Assembly: GCA_020002185.1 (NCBI GenBank)
Contig: CM034541.1
Coordinates: 27,619,319 to 27,683,318 of the forward strand
Length of the DNA stretch: 64,000 bases
DNA from: Paraescarpia echinospica
Lineage: Eukaryota; Annelida; Polychaeta; Sabellida; Siboglinidae
Reading direction: 5' to 3'
Shown here piece after piece: positions 37,291 through 48,984 of this stretch. A program made the position numbers and the translations under genes. The notes below the pieces were generated by a model that had not been told where the DNA came from, did not search any database, and was given only the letters and a program-made list of their open reading frames with translations. Each line of letters begins with the position of its first letter. Position 1 is the first letter of the stretch.

Positions 37291-38138
37291 ATATATTATA
37301 TATATTATTGCTATACGTGTTGGTATTGATTATTATTGGATTATTATATGAAGGCAACAAAAACAACATGTGAAAATATATCAACAATAATAGTCTTGCT
37401 ATAAAACTAACAACTTATTGTTTTATTAGACAAACGCTCACAATAGCCTAACATATTAGCCTAGCTTATATGCTCACTATTACCCGAAAATATACAGTTA
37501 TGTTCTGTCTAATATGACCATTTAACAGAACAGTCTAACGCAATTGCTATATTACAGCCATACCATGACGAAAAACAACTGATCGTTTCAGTTAACCCTC
37601 ACTTGTGCATCGCCACAATATGCATTTTCAAATAGAGACGTTTCTTCGATAGGCTGATATCATAAGACAATTGCGCAAAAAACGTCAATACAACTCACCT
37701 AGAGAATTATTAATCATATCAAAAGACTTCCATGACGTGCGCGAGTAGCTGACGACGGCATCCAAGAAAAACACACACATGACAATGTTGGCTTAGGCTA
37801 CATGGTGAGTGCGCATGACAATAGCTATGCTCAGAATACCCAATTTTACTCTATCCAAAGTCTGGCATTGTCGACAGTGATATTAATGGGAAACAAGGAA
37901 ACTTTTTGGGATTAAGCACCTAAAAGAGTTAATGCAAACTAACTATTTCCAACTATATTCATATTTTTAACGTCAGTGGTTTAGTAGTAACAAATATTTT
38001 AACACACCCTCTATCGAATTTCCTGAATCGTAATTACGTAAGCAATGTTGCGTACTTTTCTGGATTTTGTGTGTACTAGAGTTTCCAAAAAAAACGTCAC
38101 GTGGCGCTGTGCGATGTTACCCACCGAGTTTAGACAAG

Positions 38139-38452
38139 ATGGCGTGTCGTTACGGTTCTGATTCTTCGTCTGATAAAATAGATTCAGAAGTAGCTGGATA
38201 TCGGTTTCAACCGCAAAGACAAGGGTCAGTATTGCAAGATAGACCAGAGCGTTCTGGTGACCGTAAGCATGATAACGAAGACGCGCGGGAAGTAGAAATG
38301 CAGAGGCGACTAACAAGCCGAGACGTAACTGACTGGCGACTGGTGGTGACGGTGTCGCTGTAGAAAGTGTCAAGTTGATTTTTTGGTTCAGAAAGGAGTG
38401 TCTGCTGTCAGAAAACGGCTGCGACTCGTCAGCACGCAGAATATCGGTGAAG
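38139..38452 (+). pseudogene. P2X7 C-terminal-domain (P2RX7_C) gene, exon 1
   Basis: The ATG at 38139 (MACRYGSDSSSD) opens an acidic Ser-rich start, then GYRFQPQ, the (Y/F)-x-F-(E/Q)-P-type motif that precedes the Cys-rich P2RX7_C ballast domain. The reading frame breaks by one base near 38345: one frame ends DWRLVVT and the next continues CRCRKCQVDFLVQKG, which matches the domain's W-C-x-C-x2-C region. The later Cys pair is lost (SAV). The exon ends in phase 1 at a donor GTAATT (38453). In vertebrate P2X7 this domain binds zinc and guanine nucleotide. Standalone copies of unknown function are very numerous in invertebrate genomes. The frameshift and lost Cys suggest decay. Confidence 0.7.
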
Positions 38453-39131
38453 GTAATTATTTATGTGTCTAGTATATATAACTGCTCATTATGAGGTCCG
38501 GGCTGGGTAATAATTTAAATAAACGTATGAACTGAGCGAGTCGATCGCTCGGTGGCACCTCGATTCGACGACAGTCCTCAGTTCTCATGCCAGTTCCGTG
38601 GGCTCGGTGTCCGAGTGTCCAGTTTTACATGTTATGGGAATATTACCTAAGGTTATACCTTCGCCGTTTTAAAAACGGTTCCAGGAACCGAGTTAAAATT
38701 GTCCACGGCTATGATAGAAAACAAACAGGTTAACTGTTGTGTCCCCATTATTATATTTACAGTAACGACTATGCATGTGTATCACCGTATGAGAAAAATC
38801 CGTGGCAGTATTAATTGCTCTTTTAATAGGCTTGAATTACATTTTATAGAGAGGGGGCACAATTCTTGTATAAATACAGAAAGACAATCCTAATCCATGC
38901 TTCTTGTGACATTGGCTTCATTCAGAATGGAAGAGTGGAACCTCACTTTTAAGGTCACCCTTGGGACTGGATAAAAGTTATCTTACTAGCTGTAGTACTG
39001 ATATCCTATACTAGACCGAGGCTTTATTACCAAGGTCACCATATAGCGAGGTTCCACTGTAGTAATAACAATCCCTGTTTGTTTATCATTCATGTAACAC
39101 TTTCATTTAAACGCTTGGTTCTTTGTTGCAG
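38453..39131 (+). other. P2RX7_C gene intron 1
   Basis: GT at 38453 and AG at 39130-39131 (TTCTTTGTTGCAG). Contains a MITE at 38934-39062. Phase 1 on both sides is consistent. Confidence 0.65.
38934..39062. mobile_element. Short pogo/Tigger-type MITE
   Basis: Left end AGTGGAACCTCACTTTTAAG and, on the minus strand, right end TACAGTGGAACCTCGCTATA are inverted relatives. The roughly 129-bp element lies in the P2RX7_C intron. The CAGTGGAACCTC terminus with TA at the right edge is typical of pogo/Tigger MITEs. The left outer bases are eroded. Confidence 0.7.
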
Positions 39132-39228
39132 GTGGACTACGATGCTTTACGAATGACCAAGGAAATATACTAGTTGCTATGAATCACATTCGGTTAGATA
39201 ACTGGCAACTAGACCCGCCAACGAACAA
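39132..39228 (+). CDS. P2RX7_C gene, exon 2
   Basis: Joined to exon 1 it encodes GGLRCFTNDQGNILVAMNHI then RLDNWQLDPPTNK, corresponding to the middle of the domain with a Cys near its start. It is bounded by a good acceptor and the donor GTAAGT at 39229. It ends in phase 2, which exon 3 completes. Confidence 0.7.
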
Positions 39229-39643
39229 GTAAGTATATATTCATGTGTTATAACAGCAGTGAAATGTGTTGTTAAATATTTATTGACATATATCAACAAT
39301 GACGATAATACTACAGTAACCAGAACATCAAGCAAAGCAACAGCAATTTTAAAATGTATAAACATATAATATGTATGAAGTTTCATAAACTGTATATACT
39401 AGGCATAGTTAGTAGAAATCTGCCAACTTTTTTAATGTTTAATACTAAACAACATAGGATCATTCTAGAACATTTTGAGTAGCATGCCTATGCGAGAATC
39501 GAAGAAAGGTTCAAATAATTTCATACAAACACTGCTTGTTGATATATACCAATTTGACCAGGAAATGAACGACCCCAAACCTATTTTCATACATCACCTG
39601 TTGACAATGTTAGTCAATTTATTTGAGCCTTATTTTATTTCAG

Positions 39644-39785
39644 GTCTCTGAGGTGGGCTGCATACAGACAGTTCATCTGGTGGATCCATGGCAGGCTGGG
39701 CCAAAAGGTACGGAGAGTTATACCAGCGTGTGCCAGCCATCAAATACGATCACACTTCCCTGCACTCGATGGGACACAACATTAG
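39644..39785 (+). CDS. P2RX7_C gene, last exon
   Basis: Follows TTTATTTCAG. It encodes SLRWAAYRQFIWWIHGRLGQ then KVRRVIPACASHQIRSHFPA. The (Y)RQF-xx-WIHG-xLG-xxxRxVIP-xC block is the diagnostic C-terminal signature of the P2RX7_C domain. The first in-frame stop is TAG at 39783-39785, close to where family members usually end. The same frame would continue with GFHLALED to another stop, so the TAG may be a late nonsense mutation. Phase continuity over three exons supports a real gene structure. Confidence 0.8.
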
Positions 39786-39989
39786 GGATTCCACTTGGCA
39801 CTGGAGGACTGAACTAGACTAAATTAGATAAAATAATATTGATCCTTACAAACAAGGCATCCCATTATGACAGTCCTCCACAGTTGCATTTATCATCACT
39901 CGTTTTTGTCATGTATCTTATATATGGTACATACAGTGACTGTATTTTGTTATTGTTACTATTACATGGATAATTTATTACAGTAAAAT

Positions 39990-40260
39990 AAGTGAATACT
40001 GTTGTGAAGTATTCGCGCCATCTCTGTGGCATAGTTAACACCTGACAGTCCTGTCCATTCAACCACCATCCTCCTCTGGGAAGTATTCAGCTCCACACAG
40101 CATACTACGAAAATATCACTGTCAGGTACTCATTTATATATCCGAGTGATGTGGAGTGAGCAAAACTCCACAAGCTTTGAAATGGCAGAGACTTAAAAGA
40201 TTCTGATCTAACCACTATGTTACCATGCCACAATACGTTAGTGGTGCTATTATTAGAATG
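39990..40260 (-). repeat. SINE-like repeat, minus strand
   Basis: Read on the minus strand, ATGAGTACCTGACAGTG and GAATACTTCCCAGAGGAG followed by ATGGTGGTTGAATGG align with the central part of the SINE at 48058-48345 (GAGTACATGGC, GAATGCTTCCCAGAGGAG, CGGTGGTATTCGATTGAACA). The tRNA-like head is degraded here. I infer a second, older copy of the same family. Confidence 0.5.
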
Positions 40261-40269
40261 ACTGAGGTC

Positions 40270-40710
40270 AATTTTTTACAACTAAATATCTATTGCAATG
40301 TATGACTTCTGTCCTACCTTCATAGAAGAAGTGCTGTCTTTTGGAGCAGTACTTGAGCAGGTAACTGTGAAATACTTCAAGTTGTCCAGTGTGGCAGTAA
40401 TTTGTCAGGTGGGGAAGAGCTTGCAGAACACGTCGTGGTGTAATGGTGGAAGTAGGAGCAACCCTCTTTCGTGGAATCTGTAAAACATGACATTGTGTTT
40501 GTGCACTATTACGGTAAAGCATTTGCTAAATTATTACATTACAGAAAAAAAGATAATGTAGAATTTTTTTTTCAATGAGAAATCAATGAGTTTCCATGTG
40601 AATAATGCAGTACATACTGACTTGATGTGATGTGCAGTAGACTTGCTAGATGTAGTAGGCCCTGGGGACAGCGGAATGCGAGTGGACAATGGTTGTGTAA
40701 TGGTCTGCAA
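40270..40710 (-). pseudogene. Transposase-like gene, two 3' exons
   Basis: Minus strand. One exon at about 40706-40624 (acceptor TATTGCAG, donor GTCAGT) encodes a Ser/Pro-rich linker. The next, from about 40481 down to 40270 (acceptor CATGTTTTACAG), encodes RVLQALPHLTNYCHTGQLEV, then FHSYLLKYCSKRQHFFYEG. The CHTGxLE(V)(F/Y)HSxLLKYxPKRxxFxYxG block is one I associate with DDE transposase-type genes found in many invertebrates and fish (Kolobok-like is my best guess, not verified). The P2RX7_C gene is convergent with it, ending 0.5 kb away, so both may belong to one transposon. The frame diverges after YEG and the 5' exons were not found. Confidence 0.55.
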
Positions 40711-41446
40711 TAGAAACAGATACTGAATAAAGATCATGTCTGAATTAATTATGGAGTGTTTGTTATCATTAATAATATGGTCATATAGTGGGTCATTCTA
40801 TGTGAAGGTAACCAATAATTCTGAAATTGGTTGCACTCAACTCTTCAGTTTTTGAATAATCAATTTGGTGATATCCCTTGAGAAGATGAACATGAAACCA
40901 AAATAGGAGCCTCTCAACTCCAGTAATTTCTGGGCTATAGCAATTTGATATTTAGAACTTCAATTTATAATTACGTTGAGTTTAAAAAATAAATAAAACA
41001 ATCAATATTTCAAATGTGAATATATATTGCCTTATTCAATTTGTAGTTTTTTATAATGAATAAATAAAATCATAATATCAATAACGTTACATTTGTGCGC
41101 TACTTTAATTCTTTTTACTGTTTTATGTAGTTTTCTGACAACTAATTAAACCATACTGCTACACTGCTACACTGCTGCTTGGTTGACAGATAAGTATCAG
41201 TTCAAGTACAAATTGTAAAGCCAGTATAAAAATAATATTGTGATATTGTTCACACCAATGGGAGTTTAGGTTCAATAGTTTGCAAGCAGCCACTAAACCC
41301 GTCTTATGTGAAAAGGATAGTTTGTCGCAGACATACTATCAATTCTTATTTGATTTGGAATTGAACTGATAAAACATACACATAAATTTGAATAAAAAAT
41401 CAAAACAGATTGAATTGGAATTGAATGAACTGATCAAAACAAATTA
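40711..41446. other. No recognisable gene
   Basis: AT-rich, possibly the upstream introns of the minus-strand transposase-like gene. No further exon was identified. Confidence 0.4.
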
Positions 41447-41906
41447 CAGTAAACCTCGCCTAAGTTGGATTCAATCGAACCGAGTGATTTAATCAAAGTT
41501 ACGCAAAAATCTGACTTAGCCGAAGATGACATATCCCAGCGCCAAAGGCAACCCTCTAAAAGCCCTTAGGTAACTGTAAATAACGCAGTAACTATAAATG
41601 TTGATGTCCACAAGCAACATACAACATCATACAGTATTAAAACAGTTATTTGCTTCATTTTGGCTCGGATCTCTAAGGTTATAGCTTACCAAGTGATTTT
41701 TTTGAATACTGCGATCCGACTTAGGCGAGGAAAAACACATTATCTCGGATCAAATGGACCGACTCAGTTATTCCGAGTTAGGCAAAGATCCAACTTACAC
41801 AAAGATTTTTATAGGAAAGTCATTACAAATCAACCGTTCCTCGGAATTCTGTCCGAGTTGAGCGAACATCCGACTTAGGTGAATCCGACTTAGGCGAGGT
41901 TTACTG
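41447..41906. mobile_element. 460-bp MITE, pogo/Tigger-like ends
   Basis: The left end CAGTAAACCTCGCCTAAG and the inverted right end match at 25 of 26 positions. TA flanks the left side and CA the right, consistent with a TA target duplication with one change. The interior holds several degenerate copies of the same (CCGACTTAGGCGA-like) motif in both orientations and no credible ORF. The 72-codon frame at 41660-41878 is spurious. Confidence 0.85.
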
Positions 41907-42690
41907 CATTTACAATGATTTCTTATATGAATTTACATTTATAAATGGTAACAGTCCCAGTACACACACAAAGGGTTTATCACCTGACAACACCTGGGTG
42001 ACATGAATCCAGGATAAAAACCCTTCTGTACTGCCCCTTTACATAACCCAGGTTGGTTTCCTTTGTTCATAATTTCTCTTATTTGCTCCTTCAGTCCCTA
42101 AATTCTCTATTTACACCAGTTTTATTACCAGCCTAAAACCTGACTGGTAATTGCAATTGGTATCTGCCTACCAAGTGGTTTATGGAGAAGTGGGTTTGAA
42201 GGGCTTGATCTTGGTTGCATCTCAAGTGATGGATGAGCTAATTACCTGTATTACAGATTAGGCTTTCAAAGTCATTATTTTTAATGATTTGTTAAAATAA
42301 GAAACAGGTGGTGAATTTGCGAATACAAAACATAACACATTTTAATGTATATATATTGATTGAATTTCAACATAATAAAAGTGACACTTATTCACTGGCG
42401 TTTAAATAAATTATAAGACACCAAGAAGATTTACCTCACACACTTTATTTTAACACTAAAGTACTTTTATAATATATAAAATAGTAATAATAATATAAAG
42501 AGTGTGTTACTTTTTATACTGTTACACTGTGTCCGTTATTTTCTTTCCTCTGACTATAACAAGATAGCTGTGTATCTGGAGCCTACGAATGTTTGTAAAA
42601 TGAAATCAAAATTGTCAATTATCATTCCAAATACACCGGTAGAATTGTCATTCACTTTTAATGAAATAAAAACATTGTCACTGTTATGTA
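41907..42690. other. No recognisable gene
   Basis: AT-rich spacer between the MITE and the 3' tail of the minus-strand L2 element. No signal beyond short A/T runs. Confidence 0.5.
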
Positions 42691-45600
42691 ATAATAATAA
42701 TAATAAGATAACTTCTATTGCGCCTAAATCCTTGGAAACCAAGCTCAGAGGCGCATCAAAACAAAAGGGTTGGTCAATCTCAAAATCCATAAGTAGTTTT
42801 CCAGTTGTCAACAGATGTGTCAAGGCGCTAGGGAGCTACGGTGGATAAGCAAGGTTGTAAAGATACGTTTTTAAATGACGACGGAATGTTGTAATATTTT
42901 CAACTGATCTAACACTAAGAGGAAGCATATTCCAAAGAGTTGGTGCAGCAACAGAAAAAGCCCTAGTTCCAATGTTAGTGTTGACTCTAGGAACAAAAAG
43001 TAGGTCAGAACTAGATGATCGAAGCTGGATATATTTTCTTACAGGAGTAAGCAATAAATGCAAATAAGATGGTTGCTTATTGGACAGTGCCTGGTATGTA
43101 ATGGTACAGATCTTAAATATTATACGATATCGTACAGGAAGCCAATGCAAAGACTTCAAAAGTGGCACAGAGCGAGAAAAACGAGGAGATCTTGTAACTA
43201 CTCTTGCTAGACAATTTTGGACACGCTGAAGTTTTGTGATATCCTTGCTAGCGATATTATAAAGGAGGGAATTGCAATAGTCAAGTCTGCTGCTAACAAG
43301 CGCTGTTGCAATAGTCTTAGCAACAGAAAATGACATATACCGGCGAATACGGCGAAGATCACGAATATGATAAAAACAACAGCGACATGTTTGAGATATA
43401 TGTTGTTGGAAATTGAAATTACTATCAAAGATCACTCCTAGATTCCGCACCGAGGTTGCTGGCGTGATATATTGATTCAAAATACGCGTAGGGGAAAAAC
43501 CATCCAGTTTACAATGCTGCATTGGAGTACCAATAATGATCAATTCAGTTTTATTTGCATTTAATTTCAACCTGCTGTCAGTCATCCAATGGAAGATATC
43601 TTGAAGGCAATCACTAAGTTGGTTAAGGGAGCGATTTGTATCCGGGGTAGCCAACGAAATGTAGATTTGAGTATCATCAGCATAAAGATGATGATCTAAG
43701 TTGTGTCTTTGTATAACAGAGCTTAGTGGCGTGGTGTAAAGAGTAAAAAGCAAAGGCCCAAGAACAGAACCCTGGGGAACACCAAATAAAGCCGGCAGTG
43801 CAGCTGAAAAGCTGTTCCCAATCTTTATAGTTTTGTATCTATCAGTTAGATACGAAGAAAACCAGCTTAGAGCTGTGCCAGATATGCCGTACCACTTTAA
43901 TAGGCGTTCAATGAGAATGCTGTGATCAATCGTGTCAAACGCGGCAGAGAGATCTAGTAAGGTAAGTGCAGTCACTTTACCATTATTAATATTCAAGTTA
44001 ATGTCATTATGAACCTTTAAGAGGGCAGTCTCTGTTGAATGAAACTGCCTATATGCTGATTGTGACACATTAGTTAAGACATGTGTGCTAATGTGAGACC
44101 TTAGACGACTTGCTACAACCTTTTCTAGTATTTTGGAAATGAAGCTGAGATTAGAAATAAGTCTATAACTGTTTAGGTCTTGCTTAGGCAGAGATGACTT
44201 CTTAAGAAGTGGTGTGACATGGGCGTATTTAAAATCATCAGGAAAACAGCCAGAGCAAAGTGATGTATTTATAATATTTGTTATAGGTCCAATTAGTGTA
44301 TCGAAACATGCTTTTAGCAGTATTGTTGGAAATGGATCAAGTGCACAAGATTTATTTGGGGAGGACATAATTATTTTCCTAACTTCATCAACTGTTGCAG
44401 GTTCAAATGATACAAGTTGAGAATTTACTTGTGGAAAGTCCACACTGACATTACTTATATTATGACGTGGGAAAGCAGAACGAATAATACTGATTTTATT
44501 CTTGAAGTGACAAGAGAACGAATCACATAGAGACTTAATTGACACATGATCAGGTAGCGATGGAGTAGGCCGTCTGTGTAGAATGTTATTGATGCAGTTC
44601 CATAACTGACGCGGATTATCAGACTTATTTATGACCATATCTGTAAAATAATCTGATTTAGCTTTAGCCATTTGTCTGTTACAGAGGTGACATTGCTTAG
44701 AATAGCGCGATCTATCTAATGGCGAGCGTGATTTGCGCCATACACGCTCTAAATAACGACGACGCCTTTTAGATAGTATAATTTCGGAAGTCATCCATGG
44801 AGCCGGTGGCCTTTCTGACACCCATTTGGATTGTATAGGTGCATGTTTGTCAAGTAGTGCATTGAGTACTTGACAGTACTGTTTATATAAGTCAGATAGA
44901 TGTTTTTTTGGATCTGTGATAAGGTCAGATATAAGGATATCAGCCATTAAAGCTGTAATGTCAATCCTATGAATGGCTCTGTAAGACACATTGTGTTATG
45001 GGTTATCAAGAGGTCAAGCCAATGGCCATGTATATGTGTCGAAAAGGTAACATGTTGTTTCAAATCAAATGATGCCAGAATATCATCAAACATAGTTGTA
45101 GCTGAAGAAGGTATATCCAAATGTAGATTAAAATCACCAAGAATGTAAAATTCTGAATGAATAACTGCCAGATTTTCCAACATATCCTGAAAGTCTTCAA
45201 AGAAATTGGCCAGATGTCCTGGAGGGCGATAGATATAAACAAAGTGTGCAGAGAGATAAGAATCTGAAATTTCAGCACAGATGGACTCAAAACTAGAGTA
45301 TTCAGGGTTAGGATGTAATTTAACTTTGAACTGCTGTGATATAAAAAAGCCAACACCATCTCCACGGCCGACTAAACGTGGTCGATGGTGAAAGGTGTAA
45401 CCAGAAGGGGAAACGTCAGCAATGCATGCATGTGTATCATGTGGTCTGAGCCAGGTCTCAGTTACAGCTAGAATGTTTATTTTCTTTGAAATTAATAAAT
45501 CACAAAGTCTTATCTCGTACAGATCGAACGTTTGTAGTGGCCACCCGAATGTTTCGTCTAACAGATGGCCCAGGATTGAGACTTACATATCCTGCTAGTA

Positions 45601-45844
45601 ATAAAATTATTGCTAATTTCAATGTTGGCGTAGAGCAGGGGATTGGCAGTAACTTTCTATTATAACAAACATGAAGACATGGCAGACTATGCAAAATTGA
45701 AATAGAATGATGAATTTTAATGTGATTAGGAAAAAGCACATTAAAATGATTAGATCTCAATGGTTTGTATAAAACAAAATCGATATCCCTTACAGCAACA
45801 GAGCAAGACAAGCAGAAAACACCCAATAGGAATAATGGTGACAT
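42691..45844 (-). mobile_element. L2/CR1-type LINE, well preserved
   Basis: Minus strand. 45844-45500 encodes a hydrophobic start followed by LNPGPSVRRNIRVATTNVRS, the usual entry into the endonuclease. A one-base loss near 45504-45512 shifts the frame. The endonuclease then continues with LAVTETWL and YILGDFNLHLD to about 44985, where the frame shifts back. 44989-42836 is a 717-codon ORF with linker, NSYRLISNLSFISKILEKVV, FGVPQGSVLGPLLF, an intact YADD at 43673-43684, thumb (NANKTELIIIGTPMQ) and C-terminal domain (LQRVQNCLARVV, LWNMLPLSVRSV). The 3' end has GCGCC-rich sequence then a TTA tail (42691-42708). Only two indels separate it from a full EN-RT frame. It encodes nicking endonuclease and reverse transcriptase for target-primed insertion. 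Confidence 0.92.
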
Positions 45845-47528
45845 AATTATGTTAGATTATTATCATATTTAGTAGAAAATAATAGACCAAAACCATATCA
45901 TTTTATATCATATAGATAATAAATAGTAAAGAATGTTAAACCCAGAGCTAAGGCTAAGCCTACGGCGTAACTGCCGTAAGTAAAAACTAAATTATATTTA
46001 CAAGATCAGTAGAGTCTCCATTTTAACAATAAAGCCTACTTTATTTAATTAGAAAATGTTGAACCGGGGCCAACTCCGGTAACTAAATTGAGACTTACAG
46101 GCCTATTAAGGGAGGAAGAACTATTTATATTTATTATAATTCACTCAGTCAGCCGTAGCCTTAGTCTTAGATAGGCATAAACTGACTGTAGTATCAATCA
46201 CTCAATGGCAATTAACTGCACCATGATTCCTTTTTAAATACCGTATTTATTGTAATAATATAAAATGCCAATAGTAATCTAAAAGGTCAATTGAAAAACC
46301 CACAGGCAGCATGTTTTGTAACTTCATCATTTAACAGTATAATTGGTACAATCGACAACATTTAAACAAACAAAAAAATGAACACTGCCGACCGGCGAAA
46401 GTGAGCGATAATCATAACGGCTTTAACGCCGGTTTTATTAAGTTGAATATGACAGGACCAAAACTTGTTAAAATATGCTTATAATTTAAATATACTTAGC
46501 TTATTAATGGGAGCTGATTATCCAGCATTTCCCTGCTGCTGATTGATGGGTAGTTAGTGGAACCCTTATCAATGGTCATCAGTCAGTGATTTTTTATAAG
46601 ACAAATGTTCAACAGAATGTATTTACAATAAATTCAATTTAACACACAAACACATTCTGCCTTGAAATGTTGTTAATCAAAGTGCTATATTATCGCTCAC
46701 GCGAATTGATTGCCGTTAACTTTTGCTAGTCGTCGGCTTTCTTCTAGTCTTCAATGTGTCATGTAGTTCTAGATTATTTCCAACATATCTATGCCTTTGT
46801 TCACGCGGCCGTGATACCAATTAAAGTAAGACCAAGTAAAATAATAACCATCAAATTCCCGGTGGATGGCATGCATTCCTCAGACTAAGAGCCAGAGCCG
46901 AGGCTAAGTCTGTCTGAGGTTCAGTTCCTGCCGACACCATTCCAAAACTAGAAAGTTAACTAACTAACTAACGTATATAACGTCAGATCCTGCAATATGA
47001 ATCATTTAGGTACTGAATACTCAATACTAACCTTCTTGCGATCTGACTTCACCTGACAGCGCGCTCGACGGAGAATGTGCGGCGTTTCGACGGCTGTGCC
47101 TGTGGTCTGTAACTATTATTATATACTAACTAAATATCGTCGGCATTGCTCCAAGCTTCAAAACCCGACGTCGCCGACGTTTCGACGGGTCTTGTCCCAT
47201 TACAAATATACATCCACATCGAAACACGTTTCTTCAAAATGAGCCGAACAGAATGAACTGTACAGCGTATGCCGTAACATGTGTACGTGTGTTGACAACA
47301 TTGCTTACGTCATGGGAACACCGCGGTAAAAGTAATGCTGCTCGTTTATTTGTTGCTTTTAGTCGTCATCAGTAAGATGGCTGCCTTCGTGTTATCGAAG
47401 ATTTCATTAGAATTTTTCACTTTGAGATAATATTACAAGTAAACCACTGACGTTAAAAATGTGATTATATTTGGAAATAATTAGTTTGCATTAACTCTGT
47501 TAGGTGTATAACACCAAACAGTTCCCTT
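45845..47528. other. No recognisable gene
   Basis: AT-rich. A stretch at about 46850-46925 has AGGTTCAGTTCCTGCC, like a degenerate tRNA B box, and self-complementary GAGCCGAGGCTAAG-type motifs also seen at 45945-45985 and 46150-46170. A (CTAA)n run lies at 46957-46970. A possible SINE, not called. Confidence 0.35.
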
Positions 47529-47935
47529 ATGTTTTCCTTTAACACAGAAAACATCGACGACGCGAGGAGACAACGGCGAAAGAACGAGTCGTTGTGGAGT
47601 CGCACAAAACTTGAGATTCATCGACAAATATACGTTGATGCACGCGATGAGTGCAACAAGCTCATTGCCCTCTCGAAAACCAACTACTATCGAGATAAAC
47701 TTCAGAACGCTAATAATAAAAGCAAGTTCAACATCGTGAAATCGCTGAGTGGGAAGCCATAACGTTCGTATCCCGAATAAGTATCAGTCGTTGCCTGTTG
47801 CGATTCATTTTCCGACTATTTCAACAACAAGGTAGTTGAAATTCGACTCGGTTTACATGCTGCCATACATCGCATCATACCGCCGCGTGAAACACGTCGC
47901 ATTGTCTCGCCAACCTCAAACTAATCTAATACTAG
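47529..47935 (+). pseudogene. L2-like LINE, 5' piece (linker) of a split copy
   Basis: 47529-47762 encodes DARRQRRKNESLWSRTKLEI then NKLIALSKTNYYRDKLQNAN and IVKSLSGKP, the endonuclease-RT linker typical of L2 elements. Shifted frames continue to about 47935 (SFSDYFNNKVVEIRLGLH). Sequence unrelated to the LINE follows until 48985, where the reverse transcriptase resumes. Confidence 0.75.
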
Positions 47936-48984
47936 GGGTTTTATGTCTTATATTTTTTTAAATAATTTTAAGGTTGAATGATTTGATGACATTCAAACGC
48001 TGGTTCTAGTTTCAAAAAAAGACATTTAGTCGGAATTGTAGTGTATGTACTATTAATGAGTACGTAGTGGCATTGGACTATCAATCGAGAGAACTCGATT
48101 TCGAAACCTGTTCACTCTACGCTGCTCCAGTTCACTCAGCTCTATGACTGAGTACATGGCTATGGACAATGATGGATAGTTAGTTGTGTGCGAATAGCCA
48201 TTGCGCGTTAACTGCAGCGTGGCTGAATGCTTCCCAGAGGAGTCTCGGTGGTATTCGATTGAACAGGTCTGCCAGGCAGTAAAGGATACAGCGCTTTGAG
48301 CAGTCCAAAGGACTGGGTACTACGCTATATATAACTTACCTTTTTGGGCTCTACAGATTCATGTATACATGTTTTGACCTTACATCACGGAAGTGTTCAT
48401 TATAATTATTATGCGTTATACTAAAATGCATTTGCGTTATTTTACGCATACGGTCAATGCTCATGACAGTATCATACTTAGGTGGTAATGTAGATTATAA
48501 TCATGTTACATGGGAGAGAATACGGCAATTATTCATCAATTAAGCTTATTAGCTAGATTCTGTATTTATATGTTGACCTTATATCAAGGTGTCATTACAC
48601 ATATTGTACACAATGTTCCCCTGTTAAATGTACTTGCGCAATGTTAGATGTACGTTAGATGTTTATCAGAGTAATATACTTATAAGTATGCTGAGCAAAA
48701 ACATATTAGACACGATACGTATTGGACAGGTAATTGCAGCTAGCCGTGCATGTTTTGATACCAATAAGTATCTTCATTGAAAAACTAAGGCAATATTAAA
48801 ATATTGTAATGTCTGTGTAAGGAAAAAGCTACAGGGTGCGCCCCAACATTTGTGTAATTTTGACAAAGTTCCCCAATGTTTAGAGGCGTAGACTTTTGAT
48901 ATGTTATCTAGGATATATGTCTGCTATTAAAACTGCAAACATTGCTTCTGTTGCAATTTGTTCCAATATGACCCTATTTTGGCC
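47936..48984. other. Insertion splitting the L2-like LINE
   Basis: About 1 kb without LINE coding similarity between linker and reverse-transcriptase pieces. It contains the SINE at 48058-48345; the rest is AT-rich and unassigned. Part of the LINE (start of the fingers domain) is missing, so the insertion was accompanied or followed by a deletion. Confidence 0.5.
48058..48345 (+). repeat. tRNA-derived SINE
   Basis: The head AGTGGCATTGGACTATCAAT then CGAGAGAACTCGATTTCGAA has the layout of a tRNA with A-box-like and B-box-like segments (intact relatives would have GGTTCGAAYCC). The central block GAATGCTTCCCAGAGGAG is shared with 39990-40260. The 3' end, CAGCGCTTTGAGCAGTCC ... ACTACGCTATATATAA, resembles the L2 ends in this window (GCGCTATATAAATA-type), suggesting mobilisation by L2 machinery. 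Confidence 0.7.

Noticed and set aside
46850..46925. tRNA gene or SINE head
   Set aside because: Only a degenerate B box is visible. No acceptor-stem pairing or convincing A box could be folded by eye.
48058..48130. Functional tRNA gene
   Set aside because: The tRNA-like head continues into a SINE body and its B box is mutated (ATTTCGAAACC).
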